Shown one piece after another: positions 8,067-16,005 of a stretch of DNA of 21,678 nt. The notes beneath the pieces were generated by a model, which saw only the letters and a program-made list of their open reading frames with translations, had not been told where the DNA came from and ran no database searches. Position numbers and translations under genes: made by a program. The DNA is taken from the NCBI GenBank assembly GCA_002429595.1, contig DJAM01000041.1, positions 1-21,678 of the forward strand. Direction: 5' to 3'. The DNA comes from Coxiellaceae bacterium UBA6002 (GTDB taxonomy: Bacteria > Pseudomonadota > Gammaproteobacteria > UBA6002). Every line of letters begins with the position of its first letter. Within the stretch, counting starts at the first letter, position 1.

Positions 8067-8599
8067 CCAGCATAACACCCCATGTTTTAGCTTTCGGAGT
8101 GGTTGATTATTTCATCCTCATTATTATTTTAGTCTCGACGCTAATTAGTTTGTTTCGTGGCTTTACCTCCGAAGCAGTATCACTGCTCACCTGGATTATT
8201 GCTGCTATATTCGCGTTTAAATTAAGTCATCCATTAAGCGATCGTTTAGCTGGTATGATTCATACGCCTTCGATCCGTTTTCTGGTTAGCTTCTTAATCT
8301 TATTTATTATCATCCTCATTATTGGTTCCATCATTAACCATTTCTTCGGTATGTTGATTAAGAGTACAGGATTGTCTGGCGCTAATCGTTTACTTGGGAT
8401 GGTGTTTGGCTTTGCTCGTGGGGTTCTGTTAGTCGCCATCTTCATTTTATTTGCCAATATGACTTCGATTGTTAGAGAACCTTGGTGGCAATCATCTTAT
8501 TTAATACCGATGTTCGATGCCCTCGTAGCATGGTTGCAGCAATTTATTCCAAATCATTTCAATGGGATGTCTCATTATTTTGCAAATTCGAAAGCTTAG
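8063..8599 (+). CDS. cvpA: CvpA family inner-membrane protein
   Basis: CvpA is a small inner-membrane protein needed for colicin V production in E. coli and linked to envelope stress and bile resistance. Its molecular role is not settled. Four hydrophobic segments are visible, at about residues 12-32, 40-58, 70-92 and 108-130. The family signature FRGFTSEAVSLLTWI lies between the first two, and GANRLLGMVFGFARG precedes the fourth. The length of 178 is normal. Its start codon is inside the stop of the SPOR gene. Its stop TAG forms part of the TAGGAG ribosome site of purF, so it is tightly coupled to purF. Confidence 0.94.
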   Translation: MTSITPHVLAFGVVDYFILIIILVSTLISLFRGFTSEAVSLLTWIIAAIFAFKLSHPLSDRLAGMIHTPSIRFLVSFLILFIIILIIGSIINHFFGMLIKSTGLSGANRLLGMVFGFARGVLLVAIFILFANMTSIVREPWWQSSYLIPMFDALVAWLQQFIPNHFNGMSHYFANSKA

Positions 8600-8609
8600 G
8601 AGTTCATAG

Positions 8610-10127
8610 ATGTGCGGCGTTATAGGTACAGTAGCGAAAAACCACGTTAATCAAGATATTTATGATGCACTAACTGCCATCCAACATCGAGGTCAAGATG
8701 CTGCCGGGGTGTTAACTTGTGATGGTAATAAAATTGCATTACGCAAAGCCAATGGTTTGGTACGAGAAGCTTTACATGCAAAGCATATGCTGCGCTTACA
8801 AGGTAACATGGGAATAGGGCACGTTCGCTATCCAACTGCAGGTAGTGCTAGTGCTGCCGAAGCACAACCCTTTTATGTTAATTCACCCTATGGTCTTAGC
8901 ATTGTTCACAATGGCAATCTCATTAATGCTCGCGAGCTCACCCAAAATTTATTAGAAGCCGATTTAAGGCACTTGAACACCGAATCGGATTCGGAAGTGT
9001 TATTGAATGTGTTTGCCCACGAATTACAGCGACTTGGAAAAATTAATTTAACTCCTGAAGATGTTTTCAATGCAGTTACTGCGGTCCATAAACGATGTGT
9101 TGGTGGTTACATTGCAGTCGTGTTGATTGCAGGATATGGGATTGTCGGTTTTCGTGATCCTCATGGCATTCGTCCCGGCGTTTGGGGGAAGAGAGAAACC
9201 GAACAAGGTACAGATTATATGATTGCCTCAGAAAGCATCGCATTAGATGCGTTGGGCTATGAGTTGCAAGGAGACCTCCAGCCCGGTGAAGCAGTTTACA
9301 TTACCAAAGAAGGTGAGCTTCATCGCAAGCAATGCGCAACAAATCCCATGTTATCGCCCTGCCTTTTTGAATACATTTATTTAGCAAGACCCGATTCTAT
9401 TTTAGATGGAATTTCGGTGCATTATCTTCGTGCCATCATGGGTAAATTACTGGCTGAAAAGATCATAAAAGAACATCCTAACCATGATATTGATGTTGTT
9501 ATTCCGATTCCTGATACCAGTCGCACCGCGGCGCTGCCCTTAGCTGCAGAGTTAGGCGTGAAATATACCGAAGGTTTTGTGAAGAATCGTTACGTCGGAC
9601 GAACATTTATCATGCCAGGTCAAAAGCTACGAAGGAAATCAGTACGACAAAAATTAAATCCCATCTCATTAGAATTTCGAGATAAAAATGTGTTATTAGT
9701 CGATGATTCGATCGTGAGGGGAACCACATCCAAAGAAATTATCCAAATGGCACGTGACGCAGGAGCTAAAAAAGTGTACTTCGCATCAGCGGCTCCTGAG
9801 GTGAAATATCCGAATGTCTATGGCATAGACATGCCAACAGCAGAAGAGCTCATCGCCCACAATAAATCACCCGAGGAAATTGCAAAACTCATTGGTGCCG
9901 ATTGGGTGATTTTTCAGGACATAGATAAATTACGTGACGCTGTGCACCGCTGTAATCCTAAGATCACGCAACTTGAAGATTCAGTTTTTACTGGACGATA
10001 TATAACAGGCGGCGTGGACACTTCGTATTTTGAGAAGTTGCATGACTCAAGAAGTGATTCTGCAAAGCAGGCTAAAGCAATAGTTGATGCGAGTGGTCAG
10101 ATTATTGAGATTTATAATGAGGTGTAA
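8610..10127 (+). CDS. purF: Amidophosphoribosyltransferase PurF
   Basis: PurF makes 5-phosphoribosylamine from PRPP and glutamine, the first committed step of purine synthesis. The catalytic Cys is residue 2 (MCGVIGTV), exposed once Met is removed. The glutaminase half shows QHRGQDAAG, HVRYPTAG and HNGNL, with IHRxGxR-type residues in FRDPHGIRPG. The phosphoribosyltransferase half has VIPIPDTSRTAA, the flexible loop KNRYVGRTFI, and the PRPP loop DDSIVRGTT at 365-373. The 505 residues match E. coli. The ribosome site TAGGAG ends 7 bases before the ATG. It is the last gene of the plus-strand run. No purR-like operator was recognised near it. Confidence 0.97.
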   Translation: MCGVIGTVAKNHVNQDIYDALTAIQHRGQDAAGVLTCDGNKIALRKANGLVREALHAKHMLRLQGNMGIGHVRYPTAGSASAAEAQPFYVNSPYGLSIVHNGNLINARELTQNLLEADLRHLNTESDSEVLLNVFAHELQRLGKINLTPEDVFNAVTAVHKRCVGGYIAVVLIAGYGIVGFRDPHGIRPGVWGKRETEQGTDYMIASESIALDALGYELQGDLQPGEAVYITKEGELHRKQCATNPMLSPCLFEYIYLARPDSILDGISVHYLRAIMGKLLAEKIIKEHPNHDIDVVIPIPDTSRTAALPLAAELGVKYTEGFVKNRYVGRTFIMPGQKLRRKSVRQKLNPISLEFRDKNVLLVDDSIVRGTTSKEIIQMARDAGAKKVYFASAAPEVKYPNVYGIDMPTAEELIAHNKSPEEIAKLIGADWVIFQDIDKLRDAVHRCNPKITQLEDSVFTGRYITGGVDTSYFEKLHDSRSDSAKQAKAIVDASGQIIEIYNEV

Positions 10128-10157
10128 TTCACTCTGGTCATCCCTATCTTTTAATTG

Positions 10158-10255
10158 TCAATCCCGCGCAGGTTTATTGTCATTCCCGCGAAGGCGGGAA
10201 TCCATTCGAGGAGTGGCTTCAAGCATGGATTCCCGTTTGCGCGGGAATCGACAAA
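10158..10255. repeat. REP/BIME-like inverted pair after purF
   Basis: Two hairpins face each other: ATTCCCGC (10182-10189) with GCGGGAAT (10194-10201), and GATTCCCG (10228-10235) with CGGGAATC (10242-10249). The inner flanks AATCCAT (10199-10205) and ATGGATT (10225-10231) also pair, so the whole can fold as one long structure. A damaged half-copy (GTCAATCCCGCGCAGG, from 10158) lies just before it. This TCATTCCCGCGAAGGCGGGAATCCA type is a common mobile repeat of proteobacteria, thought to be moved by RAYT transposases. It may serve as the 3' boundary of the purF message. Confidence 0.85.
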
Positions 10256-10323
10256 TGACATTCACCAATACATCTGATTCATCTTAATCGCTACTCAAAT
10301 TTATCATCAGACACGGTAAATGA

Positions 10324-11688
10324 TTAATTTAAGACTACGACGTTCGTTGCCGCAGATTGTTTTGCAAAACGCAATTCAACTTCCTTCCGTTCTTCTTCAT
10401 TCCAGACTTTAAAAAAGGTTATTTTGCCATCGCCTAATCGCCAATGCGATTTTCCTGATCGTTTAATGTTAGCAAATATAAATTGACAAATATTAGTGAT
10501 AGCTTCTGGTTTACCTAAAGTATTGCCAGCCACGTAGCCAAGAATGATGAGTAATATTTCCGACGGTAGATTTTTTAATAAAGAAAGATTTTGAGGTGTG
10601 TTTCGATTACCTTGCGCGACTATAGTGACCTGCTCAACAAACAGTAAGTCTTTAGCTTTTTTATTAAGAGCCACGGTCTTCTTCAATGCTGTTTCAAGGT
10701 CTAAGTCAAAAACAGAAAAAGTTGACATACTAAAAGTAGTTAGCGTTGTATTATTGAAAAAATCGGATACGCCAACACTCATTTTTGAATTATAAGTAAG
10801 ATCAAGACTTGTCAGTGTGGTATTTTTGGCTAACGCTTTAACTGCATTGCAAGTGAGCTCATTGGAGCTTAGATTCAGAGCTTGTAGGTGAGTATTTCTA
10901 GATAGGCAGATGGCGCCTTCTTCTCCAACTTGATTATGACTAAGATCAAGGATTGTTAGATGAGTATTAAGAGCTAAAAGAGCTGCTCCTCTTGGACCAA
11001 AGGAGTTTCTATACAGATCTAAGCAGATGAGGTTAGTATTACATTTAAAATTTTCTGCGCTTAGATGGGTGATGCTATTGTCACTAAGATTCAATCTAGT
11101 CAGGTGATCATTTGTTGCTAAAGCGTTCGCTCCTGCGTCCGTCACTCTGTTATCTGATTCGTATAAGTTTGCAAGATTTAGGAAGGTGAGATGATTATTA
11201 GGGCCAAAAGCGATTGCAACATCGTCACCAAATCCGTTATAGGCAAGTTCTAAAGATTTAAGTTGGGTGTTCTTAGCTAATTTTTTAGCTGCCTCAGCCG
11301 ATATCTGGGTACGATTTACATTTAACGAGGTAAGGTGAGTATTGTTGCTAAAAAGTTCAGCTGTAAGATCTCCTATTTCGTTATAGCTGATATCAAGCGT
11401 TCTTAGATGAGTGCTTGTAGCTAGAGGCTGCGCACCAGCAGTTCCAATTTCACAATTGTAGACAGCAAGAGAGTTAAGGTTTGTAAGCAATGCCAATGCA
11501 TTGGCTCCATTGTCTCCAATACTGTTTGCTCCCACATCAAGAGTGCGAAGGGAAGTATTATTCTCAAGGGCAGTGACAAGAATAGCGATGTCAGTAGCGT
11601 CCAGCTTTTGGTTACTTAGGTCAAGCTGGGTGAGGGCTGGGTCATTAGAACGTAACTTTACTAACGTTTCAGAATTTATTTGCGACAC
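10324..11688 (-). CDS. Leucine-rich-repeat protein with C-terminal F-box-like motif
   Basis: Residues about 18-320 form twelve or thirteen leucine-rich repeats of about 24 residues. Their consensus is near T-x-L-x-x-L-x-L-S-x-N-x-I-G-x-x-G-A-x-A-L-A-x-N, which is the ribonuclease-inhibitor style seen in Legionella-type LRR proteins. One unit at 166-193 carries a 5-residue insertion. After a helical linker (330-365), residues 373-387 read NLPSEILLIILGYVA, close to the F-box core LPxEIxxxIL. About 65 polar residues follow. F-boxes recruit Skp1-Cullin ubiquitin ligases in eukaryotes, and bacteria using them do so as injected effectors. The start is GTG and the 454-residue frame is open. There is no signal peptide. 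A promoter with an inverted repeat lies upstream. The LRR call is firm, while the F-box and effector calls are inference. Confidence 0.85.
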   Translation of the reverse strand: MSQINSETLVKLRSNDPALTQLDLSNQKLDATDIAILVTALENNTSLRTLDVGANSIGDNGANALALLTNLNSLAVYNCEIGTAGAQPLATSTHLRTLDISYNEIGDLTAELFSNNTHLTSLNVNRTQISAEAAKKLAKNTQLKSLELAYNGFGDDVAIAFGPNNHLTFLNLANLYESDNRVTDAGANALATNDHLTRLNLSDNSITHLSAENFKCNTNLICLDLYRNSFGPRGAALLALNTHLTILDLSHNQVGEEGAICLSRNTHLQALNLSSNELTCNAVKALAKNTTLTSLDLTYNSKMSVGVSDFFNNTTLTTFSMSTFSVFDLDLETALKKTVALNKKAKDLLFVEQVTIVAQGNRNTPQNLSLLKNLPSEILLIILGYVAGNTLGKPEAITNICQFIFANIKRSGKSHWRLGDGKITFFKVWNEEERKEVELRFAKQSAATNVVVLN

Positions 11689-11714
11689 AATAAAACCAAA
11701 TATTAATATAAATA

Positions 11715-11751
11715 ATTCATATATTATGAATAAAAAATAAGTTTTTGTCTA
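11715..11751 (-). promoter_or_regulatory. Candidate promoter of the LRR gene with an overlapping inverted repeat
   Basis: Reading the minus strand, TAGACA (11746-11751, five of six consensus bases) is followed after 17 bases by CATAAT (11723-11728, five of six). A perfect 7-bp inverted repeat, ATTCATA-TAT-TATGAAT (11715-11731), covers the -10 box. A repressor bound there would block the promoter, so it may be an operator. It could also be a chance palindrome in AT-rich DNA. Confidence 0.45.
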
Positions 11752-11782
11752 GTTATTTATGATTAGTATGGATTAGTTATTG

Positions 11783-12829
11783 CTATGTAGGCTGAATCTT
11801 CTTAGGCTCAACGCGTTCAGCCTCAGAGATACGTGTTTGGAACCGTTGTTCAATATCTCGAACAACATCCCCGACGTTCTTTAAGACATCTTCGCGTTTT
11901 TTGGCTAAATTATCGACAGTAGTGTTATTGGAATTAATATTGTCAGTAATGGGTTTTATTTTTTCAGCAATTGCATTAATGTTAGGCTCTTGTTTTTGAG
12001 CCAATTTTTCGCCTTCTTCCTTTGTTTTAGCTAGTACGGTATCAAGTCGGCGCATAATCTGACCCATATTTTCGCGGGCAAAATAAACGGAACGGATCGC
12101 TAAATAAGCTTTTAATTTGTAGTAAGTTTCAAAAGTTGGGTTATTCAAATGAAGAATGCGTTCTATTTCGTCAGCTGGTAATTCTTTATTCGCTCCGGTA
12201 TCCAAAAAGCGATTATAAACTTCAACGTAAGCGTCAGGCCGGAGTAAGTTATCGACTTCACCGGATGGTAGATCTTGGATACCACTATCACGTAGGACCT
12301 TTGTTATCGCTTCATAGAGCTCTTGAAGTTTTTGCTCATTATATTGATCACGGTCATCACGCATGGTCGAAATGACCGAACTAAAATCACCAATGGTGTC
12401 TAGCTGCTTGTCATTATATTCGTAGGCATTATCGATATTATTTAACTGTTTATATTCAGTGTTCAATGAGGAGATTGCATCATTGACAGTGGTTTGTGCA
12501 GTACCGCTTGAGATTCGTCGTTTTTCGTCCAAGGCACCCAACGCTTCTTCTAAGTAAGTCTTCTTATCACGAACTGATTCTTGGCCTTGAAGTAGGAGAT
12601 GGTTAGTTTCGATGAAGTCCTTATAGGCAGTCCCCACAAAGGTTTTTAAATCTTTATTTCGAGGGTCATTTAGGGCTTGGGAAACTTGATCTCCATCGAG
12701 ATACGTGATACCTAAGACAGACGTTTGCTTAGTTGATTTTTTAAGAGCTGAATCCACGACGTACTGACTCAGGTCTTTAGAAAAACCTATGAATAAACAA
12801 GCATATGTGCCATAAAAACCTGAAGCCAT
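11783..12829 (-). CDS. Unrecognised coiled-coil protein with a tandem helical repeat
   Basis: I do not recognise this 348-residue protein. It is almost wholly alpha-helical and highly charged. Two neighbouring units of about 31 residues (about 175-205 and 206-237) share a pattern of helix, then LPSGEVDNLL or LPADEIERIL, then a second helix rich in Tyr. They appear to be a tandem duplication. Residues about 80-135 and 255-335 look like coiled coils. The N-terminus (YGTYACLFIGF) is mildly hydrophobic but too short for a clear signal or membrane segment. The C-terminus is basic and ends in KKIQPT. The ATG is 32 bases downstream of a perfect TATAAT box. It is read divergently from miaE and in the same direction as the LRR gene 94 bases away. 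It could be a secreted effector or a structural protein; neither is shown. Confidence 0.7.
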   Translation of the reverse strand: MASGFYGTYACLFIGFSKDLSQYVVDSALKKSTKQTSVLGITYLDGDQVSQALNDPRNKDLKTFVGTAYKDFIETNHLLLQGQESVRDKKTYLEEALGALDEKRRISSGTAQTTVNDAISSLNTEYKQLNNIDNAYEYNDKQLDTIGDFSSVISTMRDDRDQYNEQKLQELYEAITKVLRDSGIQDLPSGEVDNLLRPDAYVEVYNRFLDTGANKELPADEIERILHLNNPTFETYYKLKAYLAIRSVYFARENMGQIMRRLDTVLAKTKEEGEKLAQKQEPNINAIAEKIKPITDNINSNNTTVDNLAKKREDVLKNVGDVVRDIEQRFQTRISEAERVEPKKIQPT

Positions 12830-12860
12830 AACCCACTACCGATTTATGATGTTTTAATGA

Positions 12861-12891
12861 ATTATAACACATGTTCTGATGTAATGAGCAA
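12861..12891 (-). promoter_or_regulatory. Candidate extended -10 promoter for the coiled-coil gene
   Basis: On the minus strand TGTTATAAT (12861-12869) is a perfect TATAAT with the extended TGn element. A weak -35-like TTGCTC (12886-12891) lies 19 bases upstream. Extended -10 promoters tolerate a poor -35. The site is in the divergent gap between this gene and miaE. Confidence 0.5.
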
Positions 12892-12909
12892 GCTTAAAAG
12901 AGCAGTTTG

Positions 12910-13509
12910 ATGAATAATTATACGATCGATAATTTCTTGAAAGTTAAGACCTCTCAAAGCTGGGTGGCAGCAGCAAAGACTCAAGTAGCACTACTGTTGG
13001 TGGATCATGCTCATTGTGAAAAAAAAGCGGCTGCGACAGCCTTAGGACTTATATATCGCTACAGTAATCGCTACGATTTGCTAAAGAAAATGGCCACACT
13101 AGCTAGAGAAGAACTCAGGCATTTTGAGCAGGTTTTGGAGCAAATAAAATGCAGGGGAGAGCAATTCCATCCTTTAGCGCCGGGTCGCTATGCAACTTCG
13201 CTGCATCGCCATGTTACAAATCATGAGCCCAAAAAACTGATTGATACTCTAATCGTCGGTGCTTTTATTGAGGCACGTTCCTGCGAACGATTTCGAGTTT
13301 TAACAGACGTTGTAGAACCTGATCTTGCAAAGTTTTATCGCAAATTACATGCCGCAGAAGAACGACATTTTAACACCTACTTATCATTCGCCCATGAAAT
13401 TGCTGCATCTGATATTAGCGATCGCATCTACTTTTTCGCAGAGAAAGAAGCTGAGCTAATTGAGCAACCTGATGAGCAGTTTCGCTTTCACAGTGGTACC
13501 CCCCTATAG
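12910..13509 (+). CDS. miaE: tRNA-(ms2io6A37) hydroxylase MiaE
   Basis: MiaE is a diiron monooxygenase that hydroxylates the isopentenyl group of 2-methylthio-N6-isopentenyladenosine at tRNA position 37, using oxygen. The ligand pattern of this ferritin-like fold is present. Counting from the ATG at 12910: E37 (DHAHCEKKAA), E68 with H71 (REELRHFEQV), E121 (FIEARSCERF), and E150 with H153 (AEERHF). The 199 residues match the shorter members of the family. A TTG directly before the ATG would add only one residue. The gene is isolated among unrecognised accessory genes, and the next frame starts 17 bases after its stop. MiaE is patchy across gammaproteobacteria, so its presence in an accessory block is not odd in itself. 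Confidence 0.92.
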   Translation: MNNYTIDNFLKVKTSQSWVAAAKTQVALLLVDHAHCEKKAAATALGLIYRYSNRYDLLKKMATLAREELRHFEQVLEQIKCRGEQFHPLAPGRYATSLHRHVTNHEPKKLIDTLIVGAFIEARSCERFRVLTDVVEPDLAKFYRKLHAAEERHFNTYLSFAHEIAASDISDRIYFFAEKEAELIEQPDEQFRFHSGTPL

Positions 13510-13525
13510 TTTTTAGCGGGTCCCT

Positions 13526-15028
13526 TTGTATAGAATTGTTGACAGGCCGCTATTACACGCAATTGTCTCTACACCTAGTAATAGGATTGCAATTTGTTCA
13601 GCGGGAGCAAGTTCACGTGAGCATGATTCTTCAATAAGAGCTTTTAAGCAGCTTGGTATCGATCTCAATCCTTGCTATCCAATTATCAACGACCAATCAT
13701 TTATTAATGGTGCGGAAATAGTTGAAGGTGCTGAATTTGAAGTGTTAAGGGTAGAAAAGCTAGATTTAGATACTGTAAAGGCTAGGGCGGAGTTATCCCT
13801 TTCTGCGGCTGTCGCTAAAATTCCAGGCAGTAATCCTGGCACTACTTTTTCCTTGGAAAAAGGTGTATGGGTTGTACCAGTTGAACAATCAGGAGAAGTA
13901 TTAGCACGTATAACCATTAAGCCTGATACGACTTGGATTGTGAACGTAGGAGGCGATGAGAAAAGAAAGAATGAGCCAGCCACTAAAATTAAGATTAAAG
14001 CACAAGAATTTTTATCCTATTATCAAGTTCTTCGCTGGGGAAATAATAAATTACTCTCGCTTTTTCGAGCACTTGACGAAGCTAGGCTCTATGTCAAAGT
14101 AAATGATCATTTGCGTAAGATTGGTATTGTTGAGATTATCTCACCCGCTGGTTATCAAGAAATCAGATCAGAAGATGTTGTTTTTCTCGATGATAAAGCA
14201 GCAAACACTGATTCTATAAGGCTAGCTGGATTTCATGCTATAACAGTCGATAAGGATCGAGATGACTATATCCGAGCATTAATAGTCCATTTAACTGCAG
14301 AAACAATAGAAACGTTCCATGACTGTTGCAGATTTAAAGACTATCCAATGATGATTAACAGTTCTTCAGTAAAGTTAGTTACTAAAGCAGAATCTTTGAA
14401 AGTAATAAATTATGAAGGTGCCTTGGCCTATTACAAATTAGCTTATATAAGGGCAAGTAATTATCAGCAAAGGTTATCAGTGATACAAAAAGCAGCGTTA
14501 GCCGCGAAGAGTAAACCAAACGCTAAGACCGAAGTGCAGTCGGACAACAGTTCTGTTTTAGAATACTTACAACATTTAAAGGCGAAAAAAATGTTTCCAA
14601 TCGAAATTTTGTTACTACAATTTGAATTTGAACTGTACAAACGTGCCTACCAGCCAAGTACTGGTGTCAGTGGTTTATTTAAAGATAATCAAGATTCTAT
14701 TAATAGATTCAGAGATTTGATTGCAAAGGCTTGTCTTCTGAAACAAAAGTATATCAACGACCCAAATATTGTTGTCAGTATGCAAATCTTTATGGATTCT
14801 CTAGGAGAATTTGCGGGTAACTTTGAGATTTTACAGAAGGTATTTCTTGAAACACTGCAAAGTTATGAATCTGTAATGCCAGTTGCTTCTGGTGCTGTGA
14901 ACAATCAGCAGGGTTTGTCTCCTGCAGCGCTAGTCGCCTCATTTTCGGCGATAGCATGGCCTGCGCCAGCAGCTGCCCAAACTGCAGTCAATCTTAATAG
15001 GGACCAGCTAAATAAAATGGGTATCTAA
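13526..15028 (+). CDS. Unrecognised 500-residue protein
   Basis: I do not recognise this protein. The only start I can support is TTG at 13526: an in-frame TAG lies at 13514-13516, and no in-frame ATG occurs for about 270 codons. The reading frame stays open for 500 codons with sensible composition, so it is probably real. It may begin at TTG, or it may have lost its original 5' end. The N-terminal 170 residues appear alpha/beta, including SLEKGVWVVPVEQSGEVLARITI. The middle and C-terminal parts (about 250-445) are mostly helical and charged. The last 50 residues are Ala/Pro/Ser rich (SPAALVASFSAIAWPAPAAAQ) and not clearly membrane-spanning. There is no signal peptide. It starts 17 bases after miaE and may share its message. 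It could be an effector; that is only inferred from the context. Confidence 0.65.
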   Translation: MYRIVDRPLLHAIVSTPSNRIAICSAGASSREHDSSIRAFKQLGIDLNPCYPIINDQSFINGAEIVEGAEFEVLRVEKLDLDTVKARAELSLSAAVAKIPGSNPGTTFSLEKGVWVVPVEQSGEVLARITIKPDTTWIVNVGGDEKRKNEPATKIKIKAQEFLSYYQVLRWGNNKLLSLFRALDEARLYVKVNDHLRKIGIVEIISPAGYQEIRSEDVVFLDDKAANTDSIRLAGFHAITVDKDRDDYIRALIVHLTAETIETFHDCCRFKDYPMMINSSSVKLVTKAESLKVINYEGALAYYKLAYIRASNYQQRLSVIQKAALAAKSKPNAKTEVQSDNSSVLEYLQHLKAKKMFPIEILLLQFEFELYKRAYQPSTGVSGLFKDNQDSINRFRDLIAKACLLKQKYINDPNIVVSMQIFMDSLGEFAGNFEILQKVFLETLQSYESVMPVASGAVNNQQGLSPAALVASFSAIAWPAPAAAQTAVNLNRDQLNKMGI

Positions 15029-15145
15029 GTCTCCTGGATTTTTGTCGTGAAAAGTGATTTTTGGCTGTGTCTAGATTTGATATAAGGTTTCTTTAATCTT
15101 TCATTGGTAATATTTGTTTCAAATTATTTATATTGAGACGAAGTT

Positions 15146-15784
15146 ATGAATGAAAAATATCACTACTATACACCTAAAGAAAAAGATGAAGATTTAAATT
15201 CATCTTTACGCTACATGTATCTATTAGCTTCAAGTTACGGTTTCCACGATTTAGAGTTTGAAGTGGTAGTGCATGAAAAGCTAGGTAAAGTGATTAGAGC
15301 GGACGAGATCAGTTTTGGGAAATGGCGAGAAGTTCTAACACTAGTGAAATGGAATAATCAGCCTGAACAAGAATCTACTGTTATTCCTGCCGCTGCTGTT
15401 GCTGAACAATCTAGTGCGCCTGAAGCTATTGTCGTTGAACAATCTATACCTGTGCCTAATACTGTAGTAGAAGAAGATACTAAAATAGTTGTAGATACTA
15501 ATGAATTTCTATCACCCGATTTAGATAAAGCTTTAGCTTCAGGAATGAAAAATGAAGCATCAGAAATAGGGAGCTCTGCTTCATCAGATGGAAATGGTGC
15601 TACCATCAAACAGCCTCGAAAGAGATCGCGCTACGATGAAGTACGAGTACTGCAAAGCGAAGCATTAAGTGCAATAGGTGACTCGCTGTTTGCTAGCTCT
15701 AAAAAAAGTCACAATACTCGCAACCGCTTTGTTGCAGTAGATAATGAAGTTGAAGTGGCAAGTCATTTATATCATAAAATTTAA
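15146..15784 (+). CDS. Unrecognised protein with an NLS-like basic cluster
   Basis: I do not recognise this 212-residue protein. The N-terminal 70 residues look like a small folded domain, with aromatic and charged segments such as LRYMYLLASSYGFHDLEFEVVV and FGKWREVLTLVKW split by a charged loop. Residues 71-150 are low complexity: Ala, Val, Pro, Glu and Ser with repeated VEQS/AEQS and VVEE patterns. KQPRKRSR at 155-162 resembles a monopartite nuclear localisation signal, and a basic stretch KKSHNTRNR lies at 186-194. The ATG has GACGAAG just upstream. It is preceded by a 117-base gap and followed by the remnant of mccA. A host-nuclear role is speculative. Confidence 0.6.
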   Translation: MNEKYHYYTPKEKDEDLNSSLRYMYLLASSYGFHDLEFEVVVHEKLGKVIRADEISFGKWREVLTLVKWNNQPEQESTVIPAAAVAEQSSAPEAIVVEQSIPVPNTVVEEDTKIVVDTNEFLSPDLDKALASGMKNEASEIGSSASSDGNGATIKQPRKRSRYDEVRVLQSEALSAIGDSLFASSKKSHNTRNRFVAVDNEVEVASHLYHKI

Positions 15785-15828
15785 AGTGATCTATGGTATT
15801 CCAGCATTCACGGGAATAACATAATATT

Positions 15829-16005
15829 TTATTCAAACTCCAATAACTCCGCACCTTCCTTTACCAAGTCTCCAATTTTGTAATGAGCTTGCTTGATTCG
15901 GGCGTCTCGTGGGGCAAATTAAGTATGTTCCATTAGTGACATCCTGACTAGTTTTGAGAAGTTGCGTGGCTAATGTTCCTAGCGAAGCGAAATCAAGGAA
16001 TACCT
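15829..16005 (-). pseudogene. Decayed duplicate of the 3' end of mccA (biotinyl domain)
   Basis: Positions 15827-15932 match 16819-16924, the end of intact mccA, in 99 of 106 bases. Positions 15933-15980 match 16960-17007 in 42 of 48. Between the two blocks the copy lacks 35 bases, equal to 16925-16959. These hold the codons for the biotin-attachment region EAMKM with its Lys, and 35 is not a multiple of three. The copy is therefore frameshifted and cannot carry biotin. Weaker similarity runs on to about 16005, where the stop of the neighbouring membrane-protein gene lies, and a few bases beyond the stop codon also match (from about 15812). A 62-codon frame crosses it, but its second half is out of the ancestral frame. 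Confidence 0.9.

Noticed and set aside
10158..10255. Possible CRISPR array
   Set aside because: The copies are inverted and there are only two with one broken half; there are no regular direct repeats with unique spacers.
10084..10287. 67-codon plus-strand frame with SFPRRRESI and MDSRLRGN
   Set aside because: This is the well-known false translation of the TTCCCGCG REP repeat and starts inside purF.
13675..13983. 102-codon minus-strand frame
   Set aside because: It is a shadow opposite the 500-codon gene, with no ribosome site or recognisable protein features.
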